A stretch of 64,000 bases of DNA, taken from positions 136,727,954 through 136,791,953 of the forward strand of contig CP136064.1 in assembly GCA_032622095.1 (NCBI GenBank), given 5' to 3'. Position numbers and translations under genes: made by a program. The stretch comes from Siphonodentalium dalli. Its lineage: Eukaryota; Mollusca; Scaphopoda; Gadilida; Siphonodentaliidae. Below the pieces are notes generated by a model, which did no database searches, was not told the origin of the DNA, and saw only the letters and a program-made list of their open reading frames with translations. Shown one piece after another: positions 46,991 through 57,888 of the stretch; the first letter of the stretch is position 1; every line of letters begins with the position of its first letter.

Positions 46991-47649
46991 CTACTTATTG
47001 GCTGTATATTTATTCGATACCTGAAGATTTAGTTTAAAGAGTTAAAAAGTTAGAAATAAAAAAAAAAACTTCAATTGTTGACTTCCGATTGCCATTTTCG
47101 TCGTAATTTTTGAAAACTCGGGTTATGACTTACTATCATCGGATTAGGATTGGACATCATGTATGGTGGCGCAACTGGGGTACCTATGGTGAAAGTTACC
47201 GTAAAATGCTCTTTTTGTTACTTCCGGTTGCCATATTGTCTTCCATTTTGGATTTTTTTTTTCAGTCAAATTATGCATGAAATGACAAGCATATGCCATG
47301 GAATCAAGAACAATGGGTTTTTGTAGTAAATGTGTGTGTTGAGTGGGGTATACTCCAGGAAATGGCCGACATATTGCCCGGAACATACACTGTCACCTTT
47401 TAACGTCGAAATAGTTTGAGAAGACATCCTTACGAAATTGAATGAAGTGTAATCCTGCGGGGTGTGCATGATTGACCGACATGGTTCCCGGACTAAAATT
47501 TTCATTTTCTTACATGTTTTTCTGCATTTTTGTTTTACCCCAAAATAACGAATTCCTGAAACGCGTGGAAATTTGGGTTGTTTGGTCATATTCAGCAGTT
47601 AGGGAACGTTTGTAGTCAGTAGATTTGTATATTTATATTCACCTTAAAA
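46991..47649. other. Inner right part of the foldback element
   Basis: Contains two CTTCCGGTTGCCATATTG-like blocks about 130 bp apart and weak inverted similarity to 43.98-44.40 kb. No gene recognised. Confidence 0.5.
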
Positions 47650-48300
47650 TTGTGCTTTGTATTCGACAGTGTGTGAAAATAAAAGTAAATTTTCAGGTTT
47701 TTTTTTGGGGGTACATTCAAAAACCCCTTCTGTAATGAAAATGCCAGGGTATTTCGTTTCAGAAATTGTGTATCATCGATCAGTGATGATTAGAGCACTA
47801 TTAATATAAAAATCAGCTTTGTAGAAGTGATTTTTGAGGTTTTGAGGGGTACTACCAAAAACCCCCTTCTGAAATGAGAACGCCAGGAAATTTTGTTTCA
47901 AAAATTGTGTATTATTGGTCAGTGATTGCTGGAGCACTATTAATATAAAAATCAGCTTTGTACTCAAAAGTGCAAATAGAAGTGATTTTTGGGGTTTTGG
48001 GGGTACTATCAAAAACCCCCTTCTGAAATGAAAACGCCAGGAAATTTCATTTCAGAAATTGTGTATTATTGGTCAGTGATTGCTGGAGCACTACTAATAT
48101 AAAAATCAGCTTTGTACTCAAAAGTGGAAATAGAAGTCATTTTGGGGGCTTTTGTGTGGTCCCTGGCCCCTAAACTCCAGGAATGCGGAACTTAAGAAAA
48201 TCGGAATTCTTTAAACGTTCCTGGGGTGGAACAAATCTGAGGCATCAAACCTTTCGTACGCGATTGTGCAAATAGAACCCAGCAGGCTCTCGGATTATAG

Positions 48301-48455
48301 CTTATGCCAAAGGATTTAGTAATGCAAAGAGTAAAATCCAAGATGGCTGCTGACGGTCATGTGTTTTTCCGAATGACCCCAAAATTACTTCTTCCCATCT
48401 ACATATTAATATTAACATTCATGACAAATTTCATGATGATCAGACAAACAGTTGA
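48301..48455 (+). mobile_element. 160-bp core-repeat unit, continuation after the foldback insertion
   Basis: Resumes with CTTATGCCAAAGGATTTAG and one unit (AAGAGTAAAATCCAAGATGG), ending near GATCAGACAAACAGT. Confidence 0.85.
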
Positions 48456-49414
48456 TTTTCGTCTGATATTTTGACACAGAACTGATCTATTGAATTTTCA
48501 TTAGATTTTCATTTATAACAGCAATGTACTTCTGCTTTGACTCTTTGCCCCATATGTATTTTCCAGTACCGGTAAGTTTGTTGTTCATATCATTGTCATC
48601 ACCAGTATTCCTATATACATCATGTGATGTACTCAAACCCATCCACAAAAATCAATGGTCTGATTCCTCATTTGGAGGCAGTACATTAATTATTATGTGT
48701 AATCTATTTTTCATTTGCCCAGTTTGTGCTTATAGGTGACCCACACATATAACATGGGTCTGAGCAGGAGACTTACACAAACTTCATGTTATAATCACTA
48801 CAACTGGTATTATTAACTACAGATGGGCAACTCTGACATTGAACTACCATAATAAATTTGATTGTCTAAGTTGGGGACTTGATTGAGCAAAAATTAAGGT
48901 GAGAATTAGTTATCACGAGACCTTCATTTATAAAACTTTGGCACAACCTTTTTTCGTTCGAGGCATTTTCATTTTAATTTTAGAAAACCTCCAGGCGAAC
49001 TGAACGGTCGTTCGTCTCAAATTTTCAGGCCTGCAAGTTTTTGGCAGCGATGTTTTTTGGCTAACCCCAAATGACTCAGTCGTTTCCCATCTATTTATAA
49101 CTTATAAGTCAATGTCAACATTCTTGACAAATTTCATAAAACGGACATGGCTCATTCGAACCTTAAAATTTATGTATACGTAATTCGGGAAGAGGGGTCT
49201 CAAAACATACATACATGTATATGTATGTAAACTATTCCCGAGCGAATTCGTCGATATAGCACCAAAACACTCATTTTGTTAGTTATATTTTTGCATAAAT
49301 TTGATATTGTTTCATTGCTACTGTTAAATTTATCTAATCAGCCAATCTTCTGAGTGATGTTGGCAGCGTTTGTGTGTTTTTCGGAAATATTAGTGCATTC
49401 TCTATACAGCCATG
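48456..49414. other. Intergenic DNA with a small core-repeat scrap
   Basis: About 49045-49140 carries a short diverged scrap of the 160-bp unit (GTTTTTTGGCTAACCCCAAATGACT). Nothing else is recognised. Confidence 0.5.
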
Positions 49415-49690
49415 TTTGTGATGTCACAGTTACTGGACATAAAGTCCCAAAAATAAGGTTTTTATCGAGTTTATAAATCGGTATCCCTATAAAGAAGGCT
49501 TCTTTATAGGGATACCGATTTATAAACTCGATAAAAACCTTATTTTTGGGGCTTTATGCTGCTTTGTGTCAAGTAACTGTGGTGATGTATATAGCCTTCT
49601 GTATAGGGATACCGATTTATAAACTCGATAAAAACCTTATTTTTGGGGCTTTATGCTGCTTTATGTCAAGTAACTGTGGTGATGTATATT
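49415..49690. repeat. Near-perfect palindrome plus direct copy of one arm
   Basis: Centred at 49498, CTATAAAGAAG faces CTTCTTTATAG. The two 57-bp arms are almost perfectly complementary (through GGTTTTTATCGAGTTTATAA) and similarity extends to ~85 bp with an indel (CAGTTACTGGACATAAAG). The right arm (49499-49591) is then repeated directly at 49596-49690 with one base change near its start (CTTCTGTATAGGG). Confidence 0.95.
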
Positions 49691-50129
49691 GTTTTCAAAG
49701 GTTCGCCAGCTTTTCTATAATTTTTGGAATGTGATAAGGTGTTTCCGTTGGATCTTATTTATCCATGCGAGAATAATAGTCTCTGTTGACAAGGATGTAA
49801 TAAATGATAGAACGGTTTTCCAGTTTGCTACACATTGTCATCATGGATTTTAGTCATTTATATTGATCAATGGAACACATTATTTTTTCTCAAATATACT
49901 CAAATCGTAATTTTTTATAGTCATTAACAGTTGAGTATGGCACTATATACATGTATATGTTTGGTCGATGAACTTCAGTTAGTTCAATTCCGTAGTTCAG
50001 TTTAACTACCCACCAGTGACAGAACGAAGGTATCTGGGTGGATGCATGATAGCATGCTTGAAAACAATAATTAGAATTTAGTTGGAAAATTCAGGCTAAT
50101 AAATAAATAAAAAATATTCTGATATTTAC
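49691..50129. other. Intergenic, nothing recognised
   Basis: AT-rich sequence with no ORF or repeat that I can support. Confidence 0.5.
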
Positions 50130-50432
50130 TTAACTCTTTCAGTGCCAGACTTATTTTGTAGGTTTAGTGCCAGGGATCTTACATTTTTCATGGGCATCAA
50201 AATTATTACTATGAATACCTGGTGATAGTTTTGAGTTATAACATGCCCCTGAGGTTTTATCCAGTTTGTTTTTAGATTCGCTATAGCATGCTTAAGCATA
50301 CCCCAAAAAGAATTCAACCCAAAAAACAAAAACAATTTTTTTTTTTTTTTTTTTTAAATTTTTTTTTAGGGCCGATTTTACAGACCGTAAATTAGGGCCG
50401 ATCAGATCGGCCCCTGGCACTGAAAGGGTTAA
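50130..50432. mobile_element. 303-bp piggyBac-like MITE
   Basis: Left end TTAACTCTTTCAGTGCCAG, right end CTGGCACTGAAAGGGTTAA: a 19-bp inverted repeat with one mismatch, including the TTAA target duplication. The interior has a poly(T) run near 50340. No transposase. Confidence 0.85.
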
Positions 50433-50547
50433 AGATAAATTATCCGATTCAATGGTTTCCTATCATCAGATTCCAACAACAGAATAATTTCTTCAAAAGA
50501 CGCGTTAGATATCAGATTCTATTACTTACCACAACCAATACATACCG

Positions 50548-50726
50548 TACAGTAATGCCCTAAATAATCGACTCATTAACCAGAGCAGAATTATGGGAAA
50601 CTTTTCAGGATTAGTCAGTGACAGCTTTCCGATGAAAGGCAACAAGCCATATTTCCGACTTAATCCTGAAAAGTTGCCCATAATTCTGCTCTGGTTAAGG
50701 AGTCGATTATTTAGGGCATTACTGTA
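50548..50726. mobile_element. 179-bp mariner-like hairpin MITE
   Basis: TA followed by CAGTAATGCCCTAAATAATC is mirrored by GATTATTTAGGGCATTACTG followed by TA. The inverted arms run ~66 bp with few mismatches, including CCAGAGCAGAATTATGGG and its complement. A TA target duplication with CAG-type ends suggests Tc1/mariner mobilisation. Confidence 0.88.
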
Positions 50727-50950
50727 TAAGTTGCTTGGAGTACTAAAAATTTGTTTAATTTATTACACAATCAGTTTAATTAAAACTACACATGTACCTG
50801 CCTCTGAGTTACAAGACGAAATGTGGGGAAAACATGAACAGACCACCAGGTCAGGTGTAAATGGTGAAAAGACAAAATAGTCTTGTCAATAAAAGTTTTG
50901 ACCTAAAAAACATTTGGACTAAGTTGGTTTTTATTCCATTTTGAAGAACA

Positions 50951-52920
50951 ATGAAAGTGTCAATGACACTGTAGCTCAACTTGGAAAGGGAATAATTTAA
51001 TGTATTACAGTCAATGGAGCGATTAGGAATATGGAAAGTTGAATGTCTAATACTAGTTTATAGACATGAAGAGAAAAGTAAAATCCAAGATGGCTGCTGG
51101 CGGCCATGTTTTCGGCCGAATGACCCCAAAATGAGTCGTTCCCATCTACATGTCATCGTTAACATCAATGACAAATTTTATGATGATCAGACTAAAGGTA
51201 CGACCTGTAGCCCGTGCTAAAGGATTTAGTCATACAAAGAGTAAAATCCAAGATGGCTGCTGGCGGCCATGTTTTTGGCCAAATGACACCCAAAATTACT
51301 CGTTCCCATCTACATGTCAATATTAACATCCATGACAAATTTCACGATGATCAGACGAACAGTACGACCTGTGGCCCGTGCTAATGGATTAAATTTTGAA
51401 ATCCAAGATGGCTGCTGGCGGCCATGTTTTTTGTCCGAATGACCCCAAAATGACTCGTTCCCATTTACATTCCAATTTCAACAGCCATGAAAAATTTTAT
51501 GATGATCAGACTAAAGGTACGACCTGTAGCCCGTGCTAAAGGATTTAGTCATACAAAGAGTAAAATCCAAGATGGCTGCTGGCGGCCATGTTTTTTGGCC
51601 GAATGACCCCAAAATGACTCGTTCCCATCTACATGTCATTATTAACATTCAAGACAAATTTTATGATGATCAGACAAACAGTACGACCTGTGGCCCGTGC
51701 TAATGGATTAAATTTTTGAAATCCAAGATGGCCGCTGGCGGCCATGTTTTTTGTCCGAATGACCCCAAAATGACTCGTTCCCATCTACATTGCAATATCA
51801 ACAGCCATGACAAATTTTATGATGATCAGACTAAAGGTACGACCTGTAGCCCGTGCTAAAGGATTTAGTCATACAAAGAGTAAAATCCAAGATGGCTGCT
51901 GGCGGCCATGTTTTTTGGCCGAATGACCCCAAAATGACTCGTTCCCATCTACATGTGATTATTAACATTATTGACAAATTTTATGATGATCAGACTAAAA
52001 GTAGGACCTGTAGCCCGTGCTAAAGGATTTAGTCATGCAAAGAGTAAAATCCAAGACGGCTGCTGGCGGCCATGATTTTTGGCCGAATGACCCCAAAATG
52101 ACTCGTTCCCATCTACATATCATTGTTAACATCCATGACAAATTTTATGATGATCAGACTAAAGGTACGACCTGTAGCCCGTGCTAAAGAATTTAGTCAT
52201 ACAAAGAGTAAAATCCAAGATGGCTGCTGGCGGCCATATTTTTGGGCCGAATGACCCCAAAATAACTCGTTCCCATCTATATGTCAATATTAACATCCAT
52301 GACAAATTTCATGATGATCAGACGAACAGTGCGACCTGTGGCCCGTGCTAATGGATTGAATTTTGAAAACAAAGATGGCCACTGGCGGCCATGTTTTTTG
52401 TCCGAATGACCCCAAAATGACTCGTTCCCATCTACATTCCAATTTCAACAGCCATGACAAATTTCATGATTATCAGACTAAAGGTACGACCTGTAGCCCG
52501 TGCTAAATGATTTAGTCATACAAAGAGTAAAATCCAAGATGGCTGCTGGCGGCCATGTTTTTTGCCCGAATAACCCAAAAATGACTCATTCCCATCTACA
52601 TGTAATTGTTAACATCCATGACAAATTTTATGATGATCTGACTAAAGGTACGACCTGTAGCCCGTGCTAAAGGATTTAGTCATGCAAAGAGTAAAATCGA
52701 AGATGGCTGCTGGCGGCCATGTTTTTTGGCCGAATGACCCCAAAATGAATCATTCCGATACAAATGTTGATGTCAACAGCTATGACAAATTTCATAATGA
52801 TCCGATCAAAGGTACGACCTGTAGCCTCTATTGTTGACGCCTTACGTACACACGCACACACGGACGACGGACGACAAAGCCATGGCAATAGCTCAAACTA
52901 TACAAAGTAAAGTTGAGCTA
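50951..52920 (+). mobile_element. 160-bp core-repeat element, copy B
   Basis: It has the same left module as copy A (ATGAAAGTGTCAATGACACT, TAGCTCAACTTGG at 50972), about eleven ~160-bp core units from 51073, an ACACACGCACACACGGACGA tract, and the 3' hairpin TAGCTCAAACTATAC ... AAAGTTGAGCTA ending at 52920. Both ends intact, with a different unit number from copy A, shows that the core copy number varies within an otherwise fixed element. Confidence 0.85.
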
Positions 52921-53151
52921 ATAATAATCATATCCTCTAAAATTAACATATCCAAAATCTGATATATCGCCTAGAGCTAAATTTACAATTCAGAATGGCG
53001 TCCATGATGACAATTGGCATCGAGAAATGCCGACTTTCTGTGATACCGGTAGGTGCACCAACTATCGCCAAATTAGTAATAAAAAAAAAAAAACACATAT
53101 AAACCGTATAATTATGTAGAATGTCCATCCCAACATGGCCAGAACACACCT

Positions 53152-53206
53152 GTTAGAATCGAGGTCAGGTCATAATGAATATTAAAATGAGGACCTCGAT
53201 TCTAAC
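53152..53206. repeat. 15-bp stem hairpin
   Basis: GTTAGAATCGAGGTC is perfectly mirrored by GACCTCGATTCTAAC with a 25-nt loop. The loop text AGGTCATAATGAATATTAAA is repeated about 90 bp downstream. Confidence 0.85.
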
Positions 53207-53291
53207 ACTGAGCGGTGATTGGCTGTTTCTACTATGTCAGTCATGGAAAGGTCAGGTCACAATGAATATTAAATTTAGGAACTGTGTCACT

Positions 53292-54438
53292 TAGTGCTGG
53301 GCGGTATTTCGGTATACCGATTATAATCGGTAAGATTTTCAATACCGTTACCGTTACCGTCATTCTTTTCCATAATCGGTAAACCTTGAAGACGGTATTT
53401 CATCGAAATCATAATTAAGAGGTAGCGAGTTTGTGTCAGGAGACAGCGTTGCTGTAAATTGGGCTGAGGTAGCTACTAGTGTTGCGGATTCTGTTTACCA
53501 AGTCATCCGCGAAATTGGCGCGAATATATTTCAAGATTTACGTTGTGTACCCCATGCACGTGCTCATCGACAATTTTAAAATGACTAGTCCGTTTCAATG
53601 ATTGGCGTGTGCAAGTTTATGCAACGCCCTTTATGTGTATTCATCCCATGTTGCATTATCTTTTAGTTGGAAAAAACTGTTCAATCTTCACTCATGTCAC
53701 TTCTTTCCCCATGTCATTTCCAAACAAAATGTATTTCTTCGCTACCTGGGACAAAACCCAGCCCAACATTATATTGCAAGGTATGATTGCATCATTCTGT
53801 GCTATTTTTTATCGACCGAATTTATGGGGCAGCTCATTATTTCAAGGGTGTTATCGAGTGGGAATAAATGATCACATTCATAAACCGGGATTTAAAAGTA
53901 TGATTATAATAATTCAACGGGAAGTCAATAATAGGTCTAGAAGTTAAATACTTTGGAAGTAATAAACTTTATTTCCCGGCATTTAATAAAAGCATTGTAC
54001 TTATTCTTAAGTTATTCACACCCGGCGGAACATTCCAATATCAACATCACAGCAGGTGCTCTGCAAGTCGGCACTGTCAGTGGGGGATTGTTTCAAAGCT
54101 CTTGGGTGTATCCGGCTTCGCTGAATGATGCTTGCATTAAGTTGCATAAATCGCAATTATTACCTGTATTTAAGATCAGCTCATGAATCCATGCTTGCAG
54201 ATAATGATACATTCATTGATTGCAATCCATAATTTAATAAAACGGAGCGTACATTTCCTTATTTTATGTAATCTGTAGCGATTAGATTTTCCTCCATAAA
54301 CAGTCGATCTGTGCACCAAACGAATGCTACTAAACGGGGGTTTTAAGGGATTTGTTTAAATAATCGGTAATACCGTATACCGCAGTATTATTTTAGGATT
54401 ACCGCGGTATTTTTATGCTTAAATACCGCCCAGCACTA
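53292..54438. mobile_element. 1.15-kb hAT-like element
   Basis: TAGTGCTGGGCGGTATTT opens, and its exact reverse complement closes, the element. Flanking 8-mers GTGTCACT (53284-53291) and CTGTCACT (54439-54446) match at seven of eight positions, as expected for hAT target duplications. GGTATACCG-type subterminal palindromes lie near both ends. ORFs inside (to ~112 codons) show no transposase features, so it is probably non-autonomous. Confidence 0.88.
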
Positions 54439-54446
54439 CTGTCACT

Positions 54447-55550
54447 TGACAAATATCTTTTTTAAAGTTGGAATCATCGACAGATTTCTCCTCTATTAGA
54501 ATTGTTTACTGACAATATGTTGATTTGTATGAGTAAATAAATTATTAGCCGACAATAAATAACTAAATTCCAGATATTTAGTTGATCGTTTGACCGATTT
54601 TTAATGATAGTAAACTGCATGGGTGGTGAATTTCGACACACAAGCGTCCATTGCTGTCTGAGCCGGATCAAATCGAAAAAATACGCTCTCCGGAGACAAT
54701 ATTCGGTGGTTAAAATTTTATCAAATGCAACGTGTATGAATGTTTCTGATGGGAGTTTGTGATATTTATTGAAAGATGAATTCTTTGCCGATCCATCCGT
54801 GTATATATCGTTATCATTACTGGGGTGAATGGGCTAAATTTGTGCGACTCCCGAGCGATGGTGAAACGTTGAATTTCTACAGAGCCCCTTGTCTATATAA
54901 TGTTCCATTAACGCGAAGAAGGCACGTATAGAGAGCGGCGTATATGGGCAGTGCAAAAGGGGGGCGGACAGCGGAGCGCGTTACATGCCCCTGTGGTTAG
55001 AGTAACTTTTTTATTATTTTTATGCAGATGTTTAATATACGGCTGTCATACCATGGATATATATATAACTACGTTTTCATTAGCACACTCGCATTAAGGG
55101 GTGTCATCGTTACGGGTGTGTATATCATATATACAGTATGCTGTACAATGCTCATCCCACCCCTGCAAAAAAAAAAACATGACAAAAATTTGGAAAATCA
55201 CGACATGGGCGTGGGCATAAACTCAATACCAAATATTCTCACTTGTCACTCAAATTGTCACTTTTTCTAAAACATATTTTGATAAAGAGCGTTTGTGTTA
55301 CCTTTCCCATATGACATATCTGCTTTGTAAACAGCGACGGAAATTTGGAAAGAATCAATACATTAATTGATCTCATTTGACCCCATCTCCCCACACACAT
55401 ATGGAATAACATAGAGGAGATTGTGAGCTTTGAGCTAGGCCATAATTCTTATCAAAAGTTTAATTCGTGGGTAATACAATTTTATAATATATATTATCTA
55501 TAGGTCACATACACAGCTGATAATTAACTATATGCCACATTTTATGAGGC
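54447..55550. other. Intergenic, nothing recognised
   Basis: No coding or repeat signature that I can support, apart from an A run at about 55167. Confidence 0.5.
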
Positions 55551-56250
55551 TCCTCGGGGGTGGCTAGTTGGTCTCTGTGGGGGGGGGGGGGTACATCGTG
55601 CAATTTCCAACTGCACCTGCCCCTTAAATGCCTTAATTGAACCGGGCCAAACTTCTATGTTCGTGAAATGCCATGTCGACCCCACACGTTGGATTTAAAC
55701 TTTCCAATTGGTAATTTGGTATCTCAAATATTCCAACAGTTCGAAATTTCTAACCTGACGCCCCTAAAGTTGGTGATTTTCCAACTGATTGTCATTTCGG
55801 TTACACATTCCTTTACTAGTTAGAAATTCAAACAATTGAAACCTATATATAGTGTACGATTAATGTTGTTGTCAGGCATGAAATATCCAATTGCTAAACA
55901 TTTTGACCGAAGTGTGTGTGGGGGGGGGGGTATGTAGACAAAACACAAACCCCATTTGCCACGTACCTGATGATAAGCCTGTGCTCTGAATTGTTTTTAC
56001 CAAACTAACCCTATGGTTATACGGTGGGGGGGGGGGGGGTTGTCCTCTCCAAACTTTGGTTTTGGAAAGTTTGAGATACCAGTTGGAATGTTTAAACCCA
56101 AATATAATTTGGTGTAGTTTAAGGGGGTGTAGTTGGACATTTCGAGGCGAACACCCCCTCTCACTCTGTAGCCACGACCCTGTATACAAGACGACGAGTT
56201 GCCCACCCCAGACAATGTACATATATCTCCGTAATTGCAAAACAACATCT
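55551..56250. repeat. Poly(G)-containing dispersed repeat, related in inverse to 9.4-10.1 kb
   Basis: AGTTGGTGATTTTCCAACTGATTG near 55768 is the inverse of the GTCATCAGTTGGAAATTTTCC core at 9.6 kb. G runs of ten or more lie near 55579, 55919 and 56027. Confidence 0.6.
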
Positions 56251-56284
56251 AGGCCGCCATATTTGTGATCGGTATGCCACTTAT

Positions 56285-56461
56285 CACGTGGGTCTTAACT
56301 TTAAGATTATCTTAAGACACCTCACAAAGTCTTAAAGTTAAGACCAAAGTTAAGACCACCTTAAGTTAAGACCTTGTTCGTGAAATGCACTTATGACTGA
56401 AGTTTGAACTTATGACCATCTTAAGTCCCAACTATGTCATAAGTTGCTTTCATGAAACAGG
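56285..56461. repeat. Short element of TTAAGAC/GTCTTAA hairpins with TTTCATGAAACAGGGCCC end
   Basis: GTCTTAACTTTAAGATTATC, TTAAGACACC, GTCTTAAAGTTAAGACC and ACCTTAAGTTAAGACC follow one another. The block ends with TTTCATGAAACAGGGCCCAG, matched loosely in inverse by TTCGTGAAATGC. Probably a small MITE or SINE-like repeat. Confidence 0.55.
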
Positions 56462-56815
56462 GCCCAGGATATCTCCCCCTGGTTTTATCGCTATATATGC
56501 TTTATAGTCATGAAACGGCGAGAAATTTACTTCTGAGAAAAAGTTGTTTGAGTCAGGGTTTGGAGTGGGGGGAAGATGTCCAGGTCAGGATATCCCCCCC
56601 CCCCACCACCACCCAACACCTACATGATAAAAAAATCATTGTATGGTTTTATTGCCTATTTTGCTTTATATAGTCATGAAACGGCGAGAAATTAACTTCT
56701 TCTGAGAATAAGTTGTTTGAGTCAGGGTTTGAGGTGGGAGGTGGGTGGGGGGGGGGGGTGGCAAGATGTCCAGTTCAGGATATCTCCCCCCCACCCAACA
56801 CCTACATTTTTTGGC
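56462..56815 (-). repeat. ~150-bp G-run repeat, first block
   Basis: Two units containing CATGAAACGGCGAGAAATTTAC, AAAGTTGTTTGAGTCAGGGTTT, G runs and CAGGTCAGGATATC. They lie opposite in orientation to the next block. Confidence 0.85.
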
Positions 56816-56825
56816 ATGTTGCATG

Positions 56826-57597
56826 GTGCTTGGTGGGGGGTGAGATATCCTGCCCTGGACATTCCCCCCCCCACCCCAAACCCTGACTACAATAACTTTT
56901 TCTCGGAAGAAGTTAATTTCTTGCCGTTTCATGACTATATAAAGCAAAATAAGCGATAAAACCATAAGATGATTTTTTTGTCATTTTGGTGCTGGGTGGG
57001 GGGAAGATATCCTGACCTGGACATCTTCTTCCCCACCCCAGACCCTGACTCAAAGAACTTTTTCTCAGAAGAAGTTAATTTCTCGCCGTTTCATGACTAT
57101 ATTTAAAGCAAAATAAGCGATAAAACCATAAGATGATTTTTTTGTCATGTACATTGTAGGTGCTGGGTGGGGGGGGGGGGAGATATCCTGACCTGGACAT
57201 CTCCCCCCTCCCACCCCAAACCCTGAATCAAACAACTTTTTCTCGTAAGAAGTTAATTTCTCGCCGTTTCATGACTATATAAATTATAAAGCAAAATAAG
57301 CGATAAAACCATAAGATGATTTTTTTGTCATGTAGGAGCTGTGTGGGGGGGGGGGGGAGATATCCTGACCTGGACATCTTCCCCCCATCCCCAAACCCTG
57401 ACTCAAACAACTTTTTCTCGGAAGAAGTTAATTTCTCACTATATAAAGCAAAATAAGCAATAAAACCATTCAATGATTTTGTTGTCATGTAGGTGTTGGG
57501 TGGTGGGGGGATATCCTGGCCTGGACATCTCCCCCCCCACCCCAAACCCTGACTCAAACAACTTTTTCTCAGAAGAAGTTAATTTCTCGCCGTTTCA
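56826..57597 (+). repeat. ~150-bp G-run repeat, second block (inverted)
   Basis: About five units of GAGATATCCTGACCTGGACA, C run, AAACCCTGACTCAAACAACT, TTTTTCTCGGAAGAAGTTAA and GCCGTTTCATGACTATATAA. This is the reverse complement of the first block. The last unit is cut at 57597 by a TCTCATATATATTTTGAAG element. Confidence 0.88.
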
Positions 57598-57633
57598 TCT
57601 CATATATATTTTGAAGACCTCTGTTTGTTTGTT

Positions 57634-57665
<32 letters not shown>

Positions 57666-57888
57666 ATTTATACAAATCTACGATTCTCGACCGATCGGGA
57701 CGAAACCTGGTACGTGTGTGTAGTTTGACCAGGTGGTGAACGTTGTCGTATTGGCGAGCCCGTGCGGCGTCCGCTTCGCGCATGCGCAGACGAGATCTCG
57801 GAAACGGGTGGAGCTATCGACTTGAAATTTGCTATGTGAATGTATCTTGCCCCGGATACGAATTTTATCGGGTCGCCGAGCCCGTGGA
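57598..57888 (+). mobile_element. TCTCATATATATTTTGAAG element, truncated copy
   Basis: It starts TCTCATATATATTTTGAAG, has (TTTG)n(TCTG)n at about 57625-57665, then CGACCGATCGGGACGAAAC and one ~120-bp unit. It loses its 3' half at CGAGCCCGT|GGAATATC. The full-length relative is at 61248. Confidence 0.75.

Larger units (their letters stand above)
43245..48297. mobile_element. 5.05-kb foldback element with tandem-repeat arms
   Basis: The left end (TAGTC, then GAGCCTGCTGGGTTCTATTT) is inverted at the right end (AATAGAACCCAGCAGGCTC, then GGATTA). TAG flanks both sides (43242-43244 and 48298-48300), compatible with a 3-bp target duplication. Arms of ~550-650 bp (about 43245-43800 and 47650-48297) contain inverted ~150-bp tandem units (CTGATTTTTGCATTAATAGT, CCTGGCGTTTTCATTTCAGA, AAAGTACCCCCAAAA). 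Weaker inverted similarity continues inward (for example AAAATCCAAAATAGCAGACA near 43995 against the inverse near 47240). No transposase-like ORF is visible. Confidence 0.85.

Noticed and set aside
53602-53947. Overlapping ~90- and 112-codon ORFs in the hAT-like element
   Set aside because: No hAT transposase features; two overlapping frames and a skewed composition suggest chance.
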